From NCBI RefSeq assembly GCF_003605645.1, contig NZ_QVMU01000001.1:558001-622000 (forward strand): DNA of 64,000 bases, in the 5' to 3' direction. The position numbers were made by a program, and so were the translations under genes. The notes beneath the pieces were generated by a model. That model saw only the letters and a list, made by a program, of their open reading frames with translations, did no database searches and had not been told where the DNA came from. This DNA comes from Vibrio sinensis (GTDB lineage: Bacteria; Pseudomonadota; Gammaproteobacteria; Enterobacterales; Vibrionaceae). This document shows positions 63,675 through 64,000 of this stretch, one piece after another; positions within the stretch are counted from its first letter, which is position 1; every line of letters begins with the position of its first letter.

Positions 63675-63751
63675 TCCCAATATAAGGCTAAGAAGCGCCT
63701 GCTAAAACAAGTTGGAAAGGAACAACTATAACTTCCAACCCTATATTGGGA
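63675..63751. repeat. Nested inverted repeat before the glycerate kinase gene
   Basis: Outer arms TCCCAATATA (63675-63684) and TATATTGGGA (63742-63751) are exact complements. Inside lie GTTGGAA (63711-63717) and TTCCAAC (63733-63739). The 77-base element could fold as a two-stem hairpin in the transcript. Confidence 0.75.
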
Positions 63752-63843
63752 ACGCGCACGAAAAGGAGACGAAACAGCGCGATTTAGTTACAAACTGAAT
63801 AGAAATGTATGAATTACAAGCATACAAGGATGCTCAATTATCC

Positions 63844-63887
63844 GGAGATACACCTCATCCACTCTGGATTGAATGCCATGTATCTCC
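63844..63887 (-). terminator. Hairpin just after the reductase gene
   Basis: GGAGATAC (63844-63851) pairs with GTATCTCC (63880-63887), with an inner ATCCA/TGGAT pair (63858-63870). It begins 12 bases after the reductase stop on the minus strand, but has no T tail; it may terminate partly or stabilise mRNA. Confidence 0.5.
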
Positions 63888-63898
63888 ATTCTCATCGT

Positions 63899-64000
63899 TT
63901 AACGAATCGAAAAGTCCGAGCGTTTTTCAATGGCCTTAATTAGAGCTGAGTGATCCCACCCATCGCCACCCATTGCAGCACATTCTTCAAACAACTCTTG
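63899..64000 (-). CDS. Tartronate semialdehyde reductase, C-terminal end only
   Basis: The last 33 codons on the minus strand read QELFEECAAMGGDGWDHSAL and on to DFSIR, then TAA (63899-63901). The GWDHSALIKAIE segment is the C terminus of 2-hydroxy-3-oxopropionate reductase (GlxR/GarR family). The rest lies beyond the window. It would reduce tartronate semialdehyde to glycerate, the substrate of the next gene's product. Confidence 0.8.
   Translation of the reverse strand, partial: QELFEECAAMGGDGWDHSALIKAIEKRSDFSIR

Overview
The window reads as chromosomal DNA of a marine Vibrio (Vibrionaceae). Base composition is moderately AT-rich. The divergent pair of a BCCT transporter and a MarR-type regulator (opuD/cosR arrangement), a HopJ-family protein, AcpH, a RhlE-like helicase and many signalling proteins all fit that group. 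No rRNA, tRNA, CRISPR array or intact insertion sequence was seen.

Layout. 1-16 kb: a truncated GGDEF-EAL gene, an ABC-class ATPase, a J-domain protein, rhlE-like helicase, acpH, a 37-residue small protein with an ideal ribosome binding site, an aromatic amino acid permease, a CNMP/CBS/DUF294 protein with a DnaQ-like exonuclease, a chemoreceptor, opuD/cosR, a DUF1289-CWC protein and a HopJ-family gene. 16.7-20.9 kb: a compact non-classical chaperone-usher pilus locus (DUF4402 pilin, unknown secreted protein, chaperone, divergent usher). 21-24 kb: a DUF2541 protein and an EmrAB-type efflux pair.

Purine catabolism occupies two blocks. The left block (24.5-31.9 kb) is a GntR regulator, xdhABC and guanine deaminase. 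The right block (55.4-64 kb) is puuD, allA, uraD, puuE, uraH, an AzgA-type permease, a RutR-like TetR regulator, glycerate 2-kinase and the end of a tartronate semialdehyde reductase gene. Together they would take guanine and xanthine through urate and allantoin to glyoxylate and then glycerate 2-phosphate; an enzyme acting on allantoate is not in the window. Two palindrome classes probably wire this regulon: a tandem RutR-like operator before xdhA, and TGTATACA-type palindromes before gntR and between puuE and uraH.

The 23 kb between the blocks is accessory in character: HPP protein, HflX-like GTPase with an acidic insert, delta-class carbonic anhydrase candidate, transporters, RluA-like synthase, TolC-like protein, Ada, an orphan type IV pilin and an AT-rich three-gene c-di-GMP module with its own AraC regulator. 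Within it, 40.6-44.3 kb is a decay zone: a Phd-ParE toxin-antitoxin pair whose toxin has an in-frame stop, a monooxygenase-like gene with an in-frame stop, a frameshifted small lipoprotein and a larger lipoprotein with a stop at codon 6. A two-copy 98-bp repeat and an attC-like inverted repeat lie in the same stretch, suggesting the remnant of an integron cassette array.
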